Below are positions 1 through 10,066 of a DNA stretch of 16,648 nt, one piece after another. A program made the position numbers and the translations under genes. Below the pieces are notes generated by a model. The model did no database searches and had not been told where the DNA came from. It saw only the letters and a program-made list of their open reading frames with translations. Numbering within the stretch: position 1 is the stretch's first letter; every line of letters begins with the position of its first letter. Source of the stretch: Pseudomonadota bacterium (GTDB taxonomy: Bacteria; Pseudomonadota; Alphaproteobacteria; Rhizobiales; Rhizobiaceae); the NCBI GenBank assembly GCA_023444445.1, contig JAEXMK010000249.1, forward strand, positions 1-16,648, written 5' to 3'.

Positions 1-14
1 TGGGAGGAGAAGTC

Positions 15-1223
15 ATGCGCAAGAGTATCGTTTTATCCACGGCCATGGCACTGGCCGCCGGCACCGCCGCTTATGCCGCCGAGATTTCGGACGGCAAGGT
101 CAAGATCGGTATCCTGAACGACCAGTCCGGCGTCTACGCCAACTTTGGCGGTAAGTACTCTTACGAAGCCGCGAAGATGGCGGTTGAGGATTTCGGCGGC
201 AAGGTGCTTGGAGCGCCGGTGGAAGTGGTCACCGCCGATCATCAGAACAAGGCCGACGTCGCCTCCAACATTGCCCGCCAATGGTACGACACCGAGCAGG
301 TCGATTCGATTATGGAACTGACCTCGTCGTCGGTGGGGCTTGCGGTGCAGGCGCTCTCCAAGGACAAGAAGAAGATCACCATCAATACCGGGGCGGCAAC
401 CACCGAGTTGACCGGCAAACAGTGCAGCCCTTATGGTTTCCACTGGGCCTATGACACCTATTCGCTGGCGGTCGGCACCGGCGGCGCGCTGGTGAAGCAG
501 GGCGGGGACAGCTGGTTCTTCCTCACCGCAGACTATGCCTTCGGTTATTCGCTGGAAGAAAATACGTCCAATTTCGTCAAGGCTAATGGCGGCAAGGTGC
601 TTGGCTCCGTCCGCCATCCGCTGGCATCGACTGACTACTCCTCTTTCCTGCTGCAGGCGCAGTCATCAGGCGCAAAGGTCATCGGTCTCGCCAATGCCGG
701 TCTCGATACCTCCAACGCGATCAAGCAGGCAGCCGAATTCGGCATCGTTGCCGGTGGCCAGCGGCTTGCCGCCCTTCTCTTCACGCTCGCCGAAGTGCAT
801 GGCCTCGGTCTTGAGGCAGCTCAAGGATTGACGCTGACGGAAGGTTTTTATTGGGACCGCGACGATGAATCGCGCAAATTTGGCGAGCGCTTCAAGGAAC
901 GCACCGGTGCCATGCCGAACATGATCCATACCGGCACCTATTCCGCCGTGCTGCATTATCTGAAGGCGATTGAAAAGGCAGGCACTGATGATGCCGATGC
1001 CGTTGCGAAAGCCATGAAGGAACTGCCCGTCAACGATGTCTTCGCCAAGGACGGCCATGTTGCCGCCAATGGTCGCATGATCCACGACATGTACCTCATG
1101 GAAGTGAAGAAGCCTGATGAGAGCAAGCAGCCCTGGGATTATTACAAGGTTCTCGCCACCATCCCCGGCAAGGAAGCATTCATGGACCCCGCAAAGAGCG
1201 GTTGCCCGCTGGTGACGCAATAA
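15..1223 (+). CDS. Periplasmic substrate-binding protein of a HAAT-type ABC importer
   Basis: This is the extracellular solute receptor of the importer encoded just downstream. It binds ligand in the periplasm and delivers it to LivH/LivM. The first ~21 residues form a classic Sec signal peptide: basic MRK start, hydrophobic Ala-rich core, and AYA before the likely cleavage point. The mature part opens with KVKIGILNDQSGVY, typical of the Peripla_BP_6 (Leu/Ile/Val-binding) fold, and the 402-residue length is normal. A GGAGGAG ribosome site lies a few bases before the ATG. The stop is 29 bases from livG, with no terminator between, so one operon is likely. HAAT receptors bind amino acids, amides, urea, aromatic acids and short carboxylic acids. 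The ligand cannot be read from sequence, and the downstream hydroxybutyrate/acetoacetate genes are only a contextual hint. Confidence 0.93.
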   Translation: MRKSIVLSTAMALAAGTAAYAAEISDGKVKIGILNDQSGVYANFGGKYSYEAAKMAVEDFGGKVLGAPVEVVTADHQNKADVASNIARQWYDTEQVDSIMELTSSSVGLAVQALSKDKKKITINTGAATTELTGKQCSPYGFHWAYDTYSLAVGTGGALVKQGGDSWFFLTADYAFGYSLEENTSNFVKANGGKVLGSVRHPLASTDYSSFLLQAQSSGAKVIGLANAGLDTSNAIKQAAEFGIVAGGQRLAALLFTLAEVHGLGLEAAQGLTLTEGFYWDRDDESRKFGERFKERTGAMPNMIHTGTYSAVLHYLKAIEKAGTDDADAVAKAMKELPVNDVFAKDGHVAANGRMIHDMYLMEVKKPDESKQPWDYYKVLATIPGKEAFMDPAKSGCPLVTQ

Positions 1224-1252
1224 AAGACTGACGTAATAAAGGGGAAAGTTTC

Positions 1253-2038
1253 ATGACGATCGCTCCCGCCCCCGCCGGGCAGGCTGAACGCCGCGTCGTT
1301 CTTTCGGCGCGTGGTCTCACCAAAACCTTCGGCGCATTCGCAGCCGTGAAAAACGTCGATCTTGACGTGCATCACGCCCGCGTCCATGCGCTGATCGGCC
1401 CCAACGGCGCCGGCAAGACAACGGTCTTCAACCTGTTGACCAAGTTTCTCCAGCCGACAGGCGGGGCGATCACCTTCATGGGAACGTAAAAAACAAAGAC
1501 GCCACCGGACAAGGTGGCGCGTCTCGGCCTCGTCAGGTCTTTCCAGATATCGGCGGTGTTTCCGCATCTGACGGTTCTGGAAAATGTCCGGGTTGCGCTG
1601 CAGCGGCCGAATGGCCTTGCAACGCAGTTCTGGCTGCCGCTCTCGTCGCTCGACAGGCTGAATGCGCGCGCCGAGGACCTGATCGCAACGGTTGGCCTGA
1701 CACGGGAAAAACATGCGCTTGCGGCCGATCTTTCTTACGGTCGCAAGCGGGTTCTCGAAATCGCCACCACGCTGGCGCTCGATCCCAAGGTTCTGTTGCT
1801 GGACGAGCCGATGGCAGGCATGGGCGGGGAAGATGTTTCTCACGTCGCCGAGCTTATTCGTGAGGTGGCAAAAACACGCGCAGTGCTGATGGTCGAACAT
1901 AATCTGAAAGTCGTGGCGGATATCTGCCACCAGGTCACGGTGTTGCAGCGCGGCGAAATTCTGGCGGAAGGGGATTACGCGACCGTCTCCGCCGATCCGC
2001 GCGTGCGAACGGCCTATATGGGTACGGAGGAGGCTTGA
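1253..2038 (+). pseudogene. livG: livG-type ABC ATPase interrupted by an in-frame TAA stop (codon 79)
   Basis: This is one of the two cytoplasmic ATPases of the importer. Read straight through, the 261-codon frame is a full LivG: Walker A GPNGAGKTT at about residues 49-57, signature LSYGRKRVLEIA at about 160-171, Walker B LLLDEP with D184/E185, and H-loop H216. A TAA at 1487-1489 ends translation at 78 residues, just after Walker A. The same frame then continues with TKTPPDKVARLGLVRSFQI, which fits the normal family sequence, so no net frameshift has occurred. The local sequence around the stop (an A6 run, AT-rich codons) is unlike its surroundings. A restart at GTG 1514 would give a 174-residue fragment with signature and Walker B but no Walker A, and only a weak upstream GGA. 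Possible explanations are a recent nonsense mutation, a sequencing error, readthrough or a split protein. The ribosome site GGGGAAAG precedes ATG 1253. Confidence 0.85.
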
Positions 2039-2039
2039 T

Positions 2040-2741
2040 ATGGCGGCGATGCTCGAAGTCTCCAACCTGAAATCCTGGTATGGCGAAAGCCAGGCCCTGC
2101 ATGGTGTTGATCTGACGGTCGGCGAGGGTGAAACCATCACCATTCTCGGCCGTAACGGTGTGGGCAAAACCACAACGCTGCGCACCATCATGGGCATCAT
2201 CCGCAACCGCAAGGGCGTCATCAAGCTTGGTGGCAAGGATATGATGCCGGTGCCGCTACATCGCACGGCGAAATACGGCATCGGTTTCGTGCCGGAAGAA
2301 CGCGGCATCTTCGCGACGCTGAGTGTCGAGGAAAATCTGATGCTGCCGCCCGTCGTCGCGTCCGGTGGCATGACGCTCGATGAAATCTATGAACTGTTTC
2401 CTAATCTCCATGAACGCCGCACTAGCCCCGGCACCAAGCTTTCCGGTGGCGAGCAGCAGATGTTGGCCATGGCGCGCATTTTGCGCACCGGCGTGAAGGT
2501 GCTGCTGCTTGATGAGCCGACGGAGGGGCTCGCTCCCGTTATCGTGCAGCGCATCGGCGAAGTGCTGCAACAGCTGAAGAGCCGCGGCATGACCGTGGTT
2601 CTGGTGGAGCAGAATTTCCGCTTTGCAAGCCGCATTGCCGACCGCTTCTACCTGATGGATCATGGCCAGATGGTCAGCAGTTTTCCGGTGGGCGAGCTTT
2701 CCGGCCGCATGGGCGAACTTAACAAAGTGCTGGGGGTTTAA
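2040..2741 (+). CDS. livF: LivF-type ABC transporter ATP-binding protein
   Basis: This is the second ATPase of the HAAT importer and normally pairs with LivG under the LivH/LivM membrane dimer. The 233-residue length is typical of LivF. Visible motifs are Walker A GRNGVGKT (residues 37-44), signature LSGGE (134-138), Walker B VLLLDEP with D158/E159, and VLVEQNF in the H-loop region, where LivF proteins carry Gln in place of His. The ATG lies two bases after the livG stop and is preceded by GGAGGAG. ATG 2049 is a possible alternative start. It is intact, unlike livG, so it would be the only complete ATPase encoded for this transporter in the window. Confidence 0.95.
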   Translation: MAAMLEVSNLKSWYGESQALHGVDLTVGEGETITILGRNGVGKTTTLRTIMGIIRNRKGVIKLGGKDMMPVPLHRTAKYGIGFVPEERGIFATLSVEENLMLPPVVASGGMTLDEIYELFPNLHERRTSPGTKLSGGEQQMLAMARILRTGVKVLLLDEPTEGLAPVIVQRIGEVLQQLKSRGMTVVLVEQNFRFASRIADRFYLMDHGQMVSSFPVGELSGRMGELNKVLGV

Positions 2742-2743
2742 CG

Positions 2744-3631
2744 ATGACGATGATCTTCGGCATTCCAATTCAGGCCTTGCTCGGGCAATTGCTGATCGGC
2801 CTAATTAACGGCTCGTTTTATGCCCTGCTGTCACTCGGCCTTGCCGTCATTTTCGGCCTGCTGCGGGTGATCAATTTTGCCCACGGCGCGCAATATATGC
2901 TCGGCGCGTTCGTCGCCTTCCTCGGCCTGCAATATTTCGGCATCAATTTCTGGGTGGCGCTGGTGGTGACGCCGCTGGTGGTTGCGCTGTTCGGCGCGAT
3001 TGTCGAACGTTTCCTGCTGTCGCGGCTTTATGATCTCGATCCGCTTTACGGGCTGCTTTTCACCTTCGGCCTGGCGCTTGTGGTGGAAGGCACGTTCCGC
3101 TGGCTTTACGGCGCTGCCGGCCAGCCCTATTCGGTGCCGCGGGAGCTTGCCGGCGGGACCAATCTCGGCTTCATGTTCCTGCCGAATTATCGCGCCTTCG
3201 TTGTCGTCATTTCGCTGGTTGCCTGCCTTGCTACCTGGGCGCTGATCGAAAAGACCCGGCTTGGCTCCTACCTGCGGGCCGCGACGGAGAACCCGACTCT
3301 CGTGCAGGCTTTCGGCATCAATGTGCCGGTGCTGCTGACGCTGACCTACGCGCTGGGTGCCGGCCTCGCAGGCTTCACCGGCGTGCTGGCGGCGCCCATC
3401 TATCAGGTCTCGCCGCTGATGGGCACCAACCTCATCATCGTGGTTTTCGCCGTCGTCGTCGTCGGCGGCATGGGGTCGATCATGGGGGCCATCGTCACCG
3501 GCTATATGCTCGGCATTGCCGAAGGGCTGACGAAGGTGTTCTACCCGGAGGCCTCCAACATCGTCATCTTCGTCATCATGGCCTTTGTGCTGCTCATCCG
3601 CCCCGCCGGACTTTTCGGAAAGGACGCCTGA
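2744..3631 (+). CDS. livH: LivH-type ABC transporter permease
   Basis: This is the first inner-membrane permease subunit of the importer. The 295-residue protein is hydrophobic throughout, with about eight predicted membrane spans. It carries the LivH hallmarks: the N-terminal run GLINGSFYALLSLGLAVIFG followed by INFAHG, and a central AATENPTLVQAFGIN segment that acts as the coupling loop to the ATPases. The C-terminal half has GGMGSIMGA, common to this family. It starts two bases after the livF stop with a G5 run upstream. It ends one base before livM, which indicates coupled translation. ATG 2750 is an alternative start. Confidence 0.95.
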   Translation: MTMIFGIPIQALLGQLLIGLINGSFYALLSLGLAVIFGLLRVINFAHGAQYMLGAFVAFLGLQYFGINFWVALVVTPLVVALFGAIVERFLLSRLYDLDPLYGLLFTFGLALVVEGTFRWLYGAAGQPYSVPRELAGGTNLGFMFLPNYRAFVVVISLVACLATWALIEKTRLGSYLRAATENPTLVQAFGINVPVLLTLTYALGAGLAGFTGVLAAPIYQVSPLMGTNLIIVVFAVVVVGGMGSIMGAIVTGYMLGIAEGLTKVFYPEASNIVIFVIMAFVLLIRPAGLFGKDA

Positions 3632-3632
3632 T

Positions 3633-4640
3633 ATGTCCAAAGCCACCCATAGCCCAACAGCTGGCGCAATACCGCATACGGAAGTTTCGACGACTGCGGG
3701 AACCATCAAGACAGTGCTCATTCTGGCTGGCCTTGCCGTGCTCATCGCCGCGCCGATGTTCGTCTATCCTATCTTTCTGATGAAGCTCCTGTGCTTTGCG
3801 CTCTTTGCCTGCGCCTTCAATCTGCTGATCGGTTACACGGGACTGCTGTCCTTCGGCCATGCGGCGTTTTTCGGTGGTGCAGCCTATTTTACGGCCTATT
3901 CGGTGAAGGAATGGGGCGTGACGCCGGAAATCGGTCTGGTCATCGGCATGGCCGGTGCCGCCCTTCTTGGCCTCGTCATCGGTTTCTTCGCCATCCGCCG
4001 TCAGGGCATCTACTTCGCCATGATCACCCTGGCGCTCTCGCAGATGTTTTATTTCTTCTGCCTTCAGGCACCGTTTACCCACGGCGAGGATGGCTTGCAG
4101 GGCGTGCCGCGCGGCCACCTCTTCGGCCTTCTTGATCTCAACGCGCCGCTCAACATCTATTATACGGTGCTGGCCGCCTTCGTGCTCGCGCTGCTGGTCA
4201 TCTGGCGTTTCGTCAATTCGCCCTTTGGCATGATCCTGAAATCCATCCGCGAAAACGAGCAGCGCGCCATTTCGCTCGGTTACAGCGTGCAGCGTTACAA
4301 GCTGGGTGCCTTCGTCATGTCGGCGGCGCTTGCCGGGCTCGCAGGCGGTCTGAAAGCGCTGGTCTTCCAGTTCGCGACGCTGACGGATGTGACCTGGCAG
4401 ATGTCCGGGGAGGTCATTCTAATGACGCTGCTCGGCGGTATCGGCACCATGATCGGCCCGATTTTTGGCGCGGGCCTCGTCGTCACCTTGCAGAACTATC
4501 TCGCAACCTCGGACTTCCCGGTCACCATCATTACCGGCCTTGTTTTCATGGCCTGCGTTCTTGTGTTCCGACGTGGTCTGATCGGTGAATTTTATGCGTC
4601 GCGGCTCGGGAGAAAACTCGGCTTCCAGCACCGCAGCTAG
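3633..4640 (+). CDS. livM: LivM-type ABC transporter permease
   Basis: This is the second permease subunit, forming the membrane channel with LivH. From ATG 3633 it is 335 residues. I chose this start because it lies one base after the livH stop and gives a short polar N-terminus before the first helix; in-frame codons further upstream would overlap livH. Family hallmarks are NLLIGYTGLLSFGHAAFFGG near residues 60-80, the SIRENEQRAISLGY coupling loop, and GGIGTMIGPIFGAGLV near the C-terminus. It is the last gene of the transporter operon. A 122-base gap with an imperfect dyad separates it from the catabolic genes. Confidence 0.95.
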   Translation: MSKATHSPTAGAIPHTEVSTTAGTIKTVLILAGLAVLIAAPMFVYPIFLMKLLCFALFACAFNLLIGYTGLLSFGHAAFFGGAAYFTAYSVKEWGVTPEIGLVIGMAGAALLGLVIGFFAIRRQGIYFAMITLALSQMFYFFCLQAPFTHGEDGLQGVPRGHLFGLLDLNAPLNIYYTVLAAFVLALLVIWRFVNSPFGMILKSIRENEQRAISLGYSVQRYKLGAFVMSAALAGLAGGLKALVFQFATLTDVTWQMSGEVILMTLLGGIGTMIGPIFGAGLVVTLQNYLATSDFPVTIITGLVFMACVLVFRRGLIGEFYASRLGRKLGFQHRS

Positions 4641-4676
4641 CCAATTTTGAGAATACTTGAAAAACCTATTCCGCGT

Positions 4677-4695
4677 CCGTGACGATACGGCACGG
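4677..4695. promoter_or_regulatory. Imperfect inverted repeat in the livM-mmsB gap
   Basis: CCGTGACG and CGGCACGG are separated by ATA and pair at 7 of 8 positions. The dyad sits in the only sizeable gap between transporter and catabolic genes, about 70 bases before the mmsB start. It could be an operator or a weak attenuating hairpin. No T-run follows, so it is not a standard intrinsic terminator. No convincing sigma-70 promoter could be assigned nearby. Confidence 0.3.
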
Positions 4696-4762
4696 GTGGC
4701 GTGTGGAGAAGATTGTGAGCGACTATGATAACCCGCACATAATCGCTGAAAGGAGCTTGCCG

Positions 4763-5643
4763 ATGACGACCGTCGCTTTTCTCGGGCTGGGACATATGGG
4801 CCTGCCGATGGCCGCCAATCTCGTCAAGGCGGGTTACCCTGTCAGGGGATATGATCTCGCCGAAGCCTGCCGTGCGGCGGCGGCGGAGGCCGGTATTCCC
4901 GTGGCGGTGGATTCTGCCGAAGCGACAGATGCGGCAGAGGTGATCATCACCATGCTGCCGAAGGGTGAACACGTCGTTTCGGTCTATGGCGATCTGGTTC
5001 GAAATGTACCTACCGGAACGCTCCTCATCGATTGCTCGACCGTGGATATGGAAAGCGCACTGAAGGCCCATGAATTGGCCGCTTCCGCCGGTTGCCCCTC
5101 GGTTGATGCACCCGTCTCTGGCGGCACGGGCGGTGCGGCGGCAGGAACCCTGACCTTCATGTGCGGCGGGGAGGCCGATGCTTTTTCGGCTGCAAAGCCG
5201 GTTCTGGAGGCGATGGGCAAGAAGATCGTGCATTGCGGCAAGGGCGGTAACGGCCAGGCGGCGAAGATCTGCAACAACATGATCCTTGGCATTTCTATGA
5301 TCGCGGTTTCCGAGGCTTTCGTGCTTGGTGAAAAACTTGGCCTTTCGCATCAGGCGCTGTTCGATGTTGCTTCCACTTCCTCAGGGCAATGCTGGTCGCT
5401 CACCACCTATTGCCCCGTGCCGGGGCCGGTGCCGACATCACCTGCAAACAAGGACTACCAGCCGGGTTTTGCGGCCGCCCTGATGTTGAAGGACCTGAAG
5501 CTTTCGCAGGAGGCCGCCAATGGAGCGGGGGCTTCCACCCCCCTTGGTGCTGCGGCATCGACGCTTTATGAGACTTTCGTCGGCGAGGGCGGCGGCGGGC
5601 GCGATTTTTCCGCCATTGTCGAGATGCTGCGCGGGAGCGAAGC

Positions 5644-5647
<4 letters not shown>
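4763..5647 (+). CDS. mmsB: 3-hydroxyisobutyrate dehydrogenase (beta-hydroxyacid dehydrogenase family)
   Basis: Predicted to oxidise 3-hydroxyisobutyrate to methylmalonate semialdehyde with NAD+ in valine breakdown, in the cytoplasm. The 294-residue length is right for the family. The Rossmann motif GLGHMG covers residues 8-13. The substrate-binding DAPVSGG starts at D115. The catalytic lysine is K168 in GNGQAAKICNN. The C-terminal region with SSGQCWS and PANKDYQPGF is characteristic of true HIBADH rather than tartronate semialdehyde reductases. ATG 4763 was chosen over upstream in-frame codons because AAAGGAG lies 7-8 bases before it and the Rossmann strand begins at once. Its stop overlaps the next start (ATGA), so it is co-translated with acetoacetyl-CoA synthetase. 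That pairing suggests a hydroxyacid related to 3-hydroxybutyrate may also be a substrate, which is inference. Confidence 0.9.
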
Positions 5648-7599
<1,952 letters not shown>

Positions 7600-7603
7600 G
7601 CCG

Positions 7604-8389
7604 ATGGAGGATCAACCTAAGACCGTGCTGGTCACGGGTTCCACCAGTGGCATCGGGCTCGCCATCGCCAAACGTTTTGCCGAAGCCGGGTTTCTGGTTG
7701 CCGTCCACGGCGTGGAGACGGCGGAGGAGGGGGCACAGGCCCTTGAGGCGGTTGCGAAAGTGGCGCGGCACCGGCCGGTTTATTTTTCCGCCAATCTCGC
7801 CCATTATGACGAGAGCGCGCATCTGCCTGACGCCGTCATCGCCGAGTTCGGCCATATCGATGTGCTGGTCAACAATGCCGGCATCCAGAAGGTCGCACCG
7901 ATCGACGAGTTCGATTTCGCCGATTTTTCCCGCATCGTCGCCATCTCGCTCGACAGTGCCTTTCACACCATCCACGCGGCCCTGAGGGGCATGAAGGAAA
8001 GAGGTTGGGGCCGCATCGTCAACATCGCATCGGCGCATGGTTTGCGCGCCTCGCCCTTCAAGGGGCCTTATGTGGCGACCAAACATGCTGTGGTGGGGCT
8101 GACAAAAAGCGTGGCGCTGGAAGTGGCGGAACTCGGGATCACCTGCAATGCCATCTGCCCCGGTTATGTCTGGACGCCGCTCGTTGCCTCCCAGGTTGCC
8201 GATCAGGCGCGGGTGCATGGCATGAGTGAGGAGGATGTGGTGAAGAAGGTGATGCTGGCCCCACAGCCGACCCGACGGTTCGTGCAGCCGGAGGAAGTGG
8301 CAGAAATGGCGTTTTATCTTGCGGGCGATATGGCGCGCTCCATCACCGGCACGACCATTTCCATCGATGGCGGCTGGACGGCGAAGTAA
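7604..8389 (+). CDS. bdhA: D-3-hydroxybutyrate dehydrogenase (SDR family)
   Basis: Predicted to interconvert D-3-hydroxybutyrate and acetoacetate with NAD+, the step before acetoacetyl-CoA synthetase. It is a 261-residue classical short-chain dehydrogenase. The cofactor motif TGSTSGIG lies at residues 11-18, NNAG at 90-93, catalytic Ser143 in IASAHG, and Tyr156/Lys160 in YVATK. The C-terminus ends ITGTTISIDGGWTAK. The ICPGYVWTPLV segment and the overall length match bacterial BdhA. It starts four bases after the aacS stop and shares that transcript. The specific substrate is inferred from BdhA-like sequence plus context, since a generic SDR reductase cannot be fully excluded. Confidence 0.9.
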   Translation: MEDQPKTVLVTGSTSGIGLAIAKRFAEAGFLVAVHGVETAEEGAQALEAVAKVARHRPVYFSANLAHYDESAHLPDAVIAEFGHIDVLVNNAGIQKVAPIDEFDFADFSRIVAISLDSAFHTIHAALRGMKERGWGRIVNIASAHGLRASPFKGPYVATKHAVVGLTKSVALEVAELGITCNAICPGYVWTPLVASQVADQARVHGMSEEDVVKKVMLAPQPTRRFVQPEEVAEMAFYLAGDMARSITGTTISIDGGWTAK

Positions 8390-8435
8390 TTTTCACGCGT
8401 TTGCTTGCGGCGAACCATCTTGACGCCTTCCGGTA

Positions 8436-8463
8436 TTGTTGGGCGATTTCAATCCTGTATAGT
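8436..8463 (+). promoter_or_regulatory. Possible sigma-70-type promoter for the AraC regulator
   Basis: TTGTTG (8436-8441) and TATAGT (8458-8463) are 16 bases apart, about 45 bases before the regulator's start codon. The 118-base gap after bdhA leaves room for an independent promoter. A second -35-like TTGACG occurs at 8420 without a matching -10. Both elements are only partial matches. Confidence 0.3.
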
Positions 8464-8507
8464 TTTCGTGGACGGCGAGGTCAGCGCCGTGTTCACGGAA
8501 AAACGGC

Positions 8508-9551
8508 ATGATGAACGCAGGGTCTTTTGAAGCGCCATTGGCGCGCTCGCGCTTCGATACGCGCCAGGTGCCGAAACGCGATGCCATGGGGTTGTGGCGA
8601 GATTCGATAAACGTGCTGTTCGATGCCCGGCTGCGACGTTCGCGAGATGACGGCTTTTTCGCGAGTGTGGATGCCGCGTTCCTCGGTAATGTCGCGCTTG
8701 GCCGCACGCAGTCCTCCTCGCAGGATTTTGACCGATCGCGTAACAAGCTTGCCCGTGACGGCATGGACGCGTTTCTCCTGCAATTTTATGCCAGCGGAAA
8801 GAGCATGTCGCGGCGAGGCGCGGGCGAAACGGCCGGTCCAGGAGACCTCTATATCATCGACATGGCGCAACCGCTTGCCACCGCGACGACCGACCACGAT
8901 CACCTGAGCCTCGTGGTACCGCGCCGGTTGCTGGAAGGCAGGCTTATCGGCTCCCGCAATCATCATGAACGTGTGCTGCCGGCCGGTCTGCCGCTGGTAT
9001 CGCTCCTGCGCGAAACGATGACGAGCATCTATCGCCATTTCGATGTCATGAACGCGAATGACGGTGCGGCCACGGTCTCGCCGCTTCTGGAACTCGCCAC
9101 GGCGGCCATCAACAATCATGTCGGGCAGGACAATGCACAGGGCGTGCAGCGGGCACTGCGGGCCTCCATCCGGCGCTATATCGACAACCACCTTCTCGAT
9201 CCCACCCTGTCGGTAGAAAAGGTAATGGGCGAATTCGGCGTATCCCGGCGCACGGTCTATCGGCTCTTCGAGCCGCTCGGCGGCTTTTCGGCCTGCATCA
9301 CCCATCGGCGCCTCGAGCGCGCCATGGATTTCCTGCGGGCACCACAATCGGCGCATATGACGATTGCCGAGGTGGCGGCGTCCTATGGTTTCACCAATCC
9401 GGAAAATTTCAGCCGCGTCTTCAAAAGGACGTTTGGTCTCTCACCGCGCCAGATGCGGCATTTCGCGTTGGAAAACCGCGACGTCACCTCAGATATTCTG
9501 AAGCCGGACAGTGCGGAGTGGACGCGCTGGATCGTGCAGTTGGGTCGCTGA
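8508..9551 (+). CDS. AraC-family transcriptional regulator
   Basis: This is a 347-residue regulator. The N-terminal two thirds resembles the AraC_binding_2-type sensor domain, with GDLYIIDMAQP typical of the cupin-like part. The C-terminal ~110 residues form the AraC double helix-turn-helix: first HTH near 236-258 (VMGEFGVSRRTVYRLF), second from about 284 (MTIAEVAASYGFTNPENFSRVFKRTFG, shown in full in the protein at that position). It lies 118 bases after bdhA on the same strand, so it plausibly controls the mmsB-aacS-bdhA genes and perhaps the importer. The inducer is unknown. ATG 8508 and 8511 are adjacent and either may be used; only a weak GGA precedes them. Confidence 0.9.
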   Translation: MMNAGSFEAPLARSRFDTRQVPKRDAMGLWRDSINVLFDARLRRSRDDGFFASVDAAFLGNVALGRTQSSSQDFDRSRNKLARDGMDAFLLQFYASGKSMSRRGAGETAGPGDLYIIDMAQPLATATTDHDHLSLVVPRRLLEGRLIGSRNHHERVLPAGLPLVSLLRETMTSIYRHFDVMNANDGAATVSPLLELATAAINNHVGQDNAQGVQRALRASIRRYIDNHLLDPTLSVEKVMGEFGVSRRTVYRLFEPLGGFSACITHRRLERAMDFLRAPQSAHMTIAEVAASYGFTNPENFSRVFKRTFGLSPRQMRHFALENRDVTSDILKPDSAEWTRWIVQLGR

Positions 9552-9740
9552 TCCCGATCCGTCGGGTCTGACCTGACACTTTATGACGGTTTGTTGGCAC
9601 AATCCGACCATTCGCTGCAGTTGCGCAGCAACGGGGGATGCGCGTGGACGTCTGGTGTGCCAGACTGAGTATATTATTTTAGATATATTGCTGATGATCA
9701 TGATGTTGAGCACGCCTGTTTTCCGACACCTGTTGACCCT

Positions 9741-9759
9741 TTGGCGCGGGTGGCGCCAA
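9741..9759. repeat. Perfect 7-bp hairpin TTGGCGC-GGGTG-GCGCCAA
   Basis: An inverted repeat of 7 bp with a 5-base loop inside the gene-poor interval. It is followed by A- and T-rich sequence (TGAAAAAATATCTCCCC) but not by a clean T-run. It could be an RNA hairpin or a protein-binding dyad. Confidence 0.45.
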
Positions 9760-9793
9760 TCGGTGAAAAAATATCTCCCCTTTTCATATTCCG

Positions 9794-9810
9794 GCTCTGA
9801 ATTTCAGAGC
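9794..9810. repeat. Perfect 7-bp dyad GCTCTGA-ATT-TCAGAGC
   Basis: A near-palindrome with a 3-base centre, 34 bases after the previous hairpin. The short centre and length suit an operator for a dimeric regulator. No adjacent gene start identifies a target. Confidence 0.4.
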
Positions 9811-10016
9811 ATGACACCGGCCTTTCCATTGGCGAGTTCCGATAGTTCCACAGACTGTCCGTGGGAAGCGAATGAGGACCAAGCCCCGCAGCCGGTCTCC
9901 TGGCTCGGCCTCGGGCAAAGCTTCAGCGCGGTGGAGATGGCGGATTGTGACGGTTCAAGCCGATCCCGTCTGCCGGCCGAGTGCGGTTAAGGTCGTTCTT
10001 CCGCCGTCTGGAACAA

Positions 10017-10050
10017 AACCCTACCCAGCGGGATTAAGTCCCAAAGGGTT
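10017..10050 (+). promoter_or_regulatory. Leader stem-loop just upstream of the small membrane protein
   Basis: AACCCT (10017-10022) pairs with AGGGTT (10045-10050), and inside it GGGA (10030-10033) pairs with TCCC (10039-10042) around TTAAG. The structure abuts the AGGGAG ribosome site, and CCCT could alternatively pair with that site. A role in translation control is speculative. Confidence 0.3.
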
Positions 10051-10066
10051 ACAGGGAGTGAAAGAC

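Larger units (their letters stand above)
9552..10066. other. Gene-poor interval between the AraC gene and the small membrane protein
   Basis: About 515 bases without a convincing gene. It holds a small CCCGA/TCGGG hairpin just after the AraC stop (no T-run), an AT-rich patch around 9669-9695, a TTGGCGC/GCGCCAA hairpin, a GCTCTGA/TCAGAGC dyad, and a leader stem before the next gene. The open frame 9583-9990 lacks a ribosome site and shows no recognisable domain. A shorter start at 9811 (59 codons) is equally unsupported. Confidence 0.6.

Noticed and set aside
1514..2038. Independent gene starting at GTG 1514
   Set aside because: The sequence is the C-terminal part of LivG in the same frame as the upstream fragment, with no good ribosome site, so one broken livG is the simpler reading.
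1142..2371. 409-codon open frame on the minus strand across livG/livF
   Set aside because: It lies antisense to clear ABC ATPase motifs, has no domain or ribosome site, and is the usual high-GC shadow. It also spans the livG stop region without explaining it.
2831..3745. 304-codon open frame on the minus strand across livH
   Set aside because: The composition is His/Asp/Arg/Gln-rich low-complexity sequence typical of the reverse complement of a hydrophobic permease gene.
9553..9575. Intrinsic terminator after the AraC gene
   Set aside because: The CCCGA/TCGGG stem is only 5 bp and no T-run follows.
9583..9990. 135-codon open frame on the plus strand
   Set aside because: No ribosome site, no recognisable domain, odd composition (scattered Cys/Ser) and it crosses two perfect dyads; more likely non-coding.
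10010..10035. GGAAC upstream of the small membrane protein as a third EcfG promoter
   Set aside because: At 16-17 bases after GGAAC there is GGAT/GATT rather than CGTT; only a very loose N19-TT match remains.
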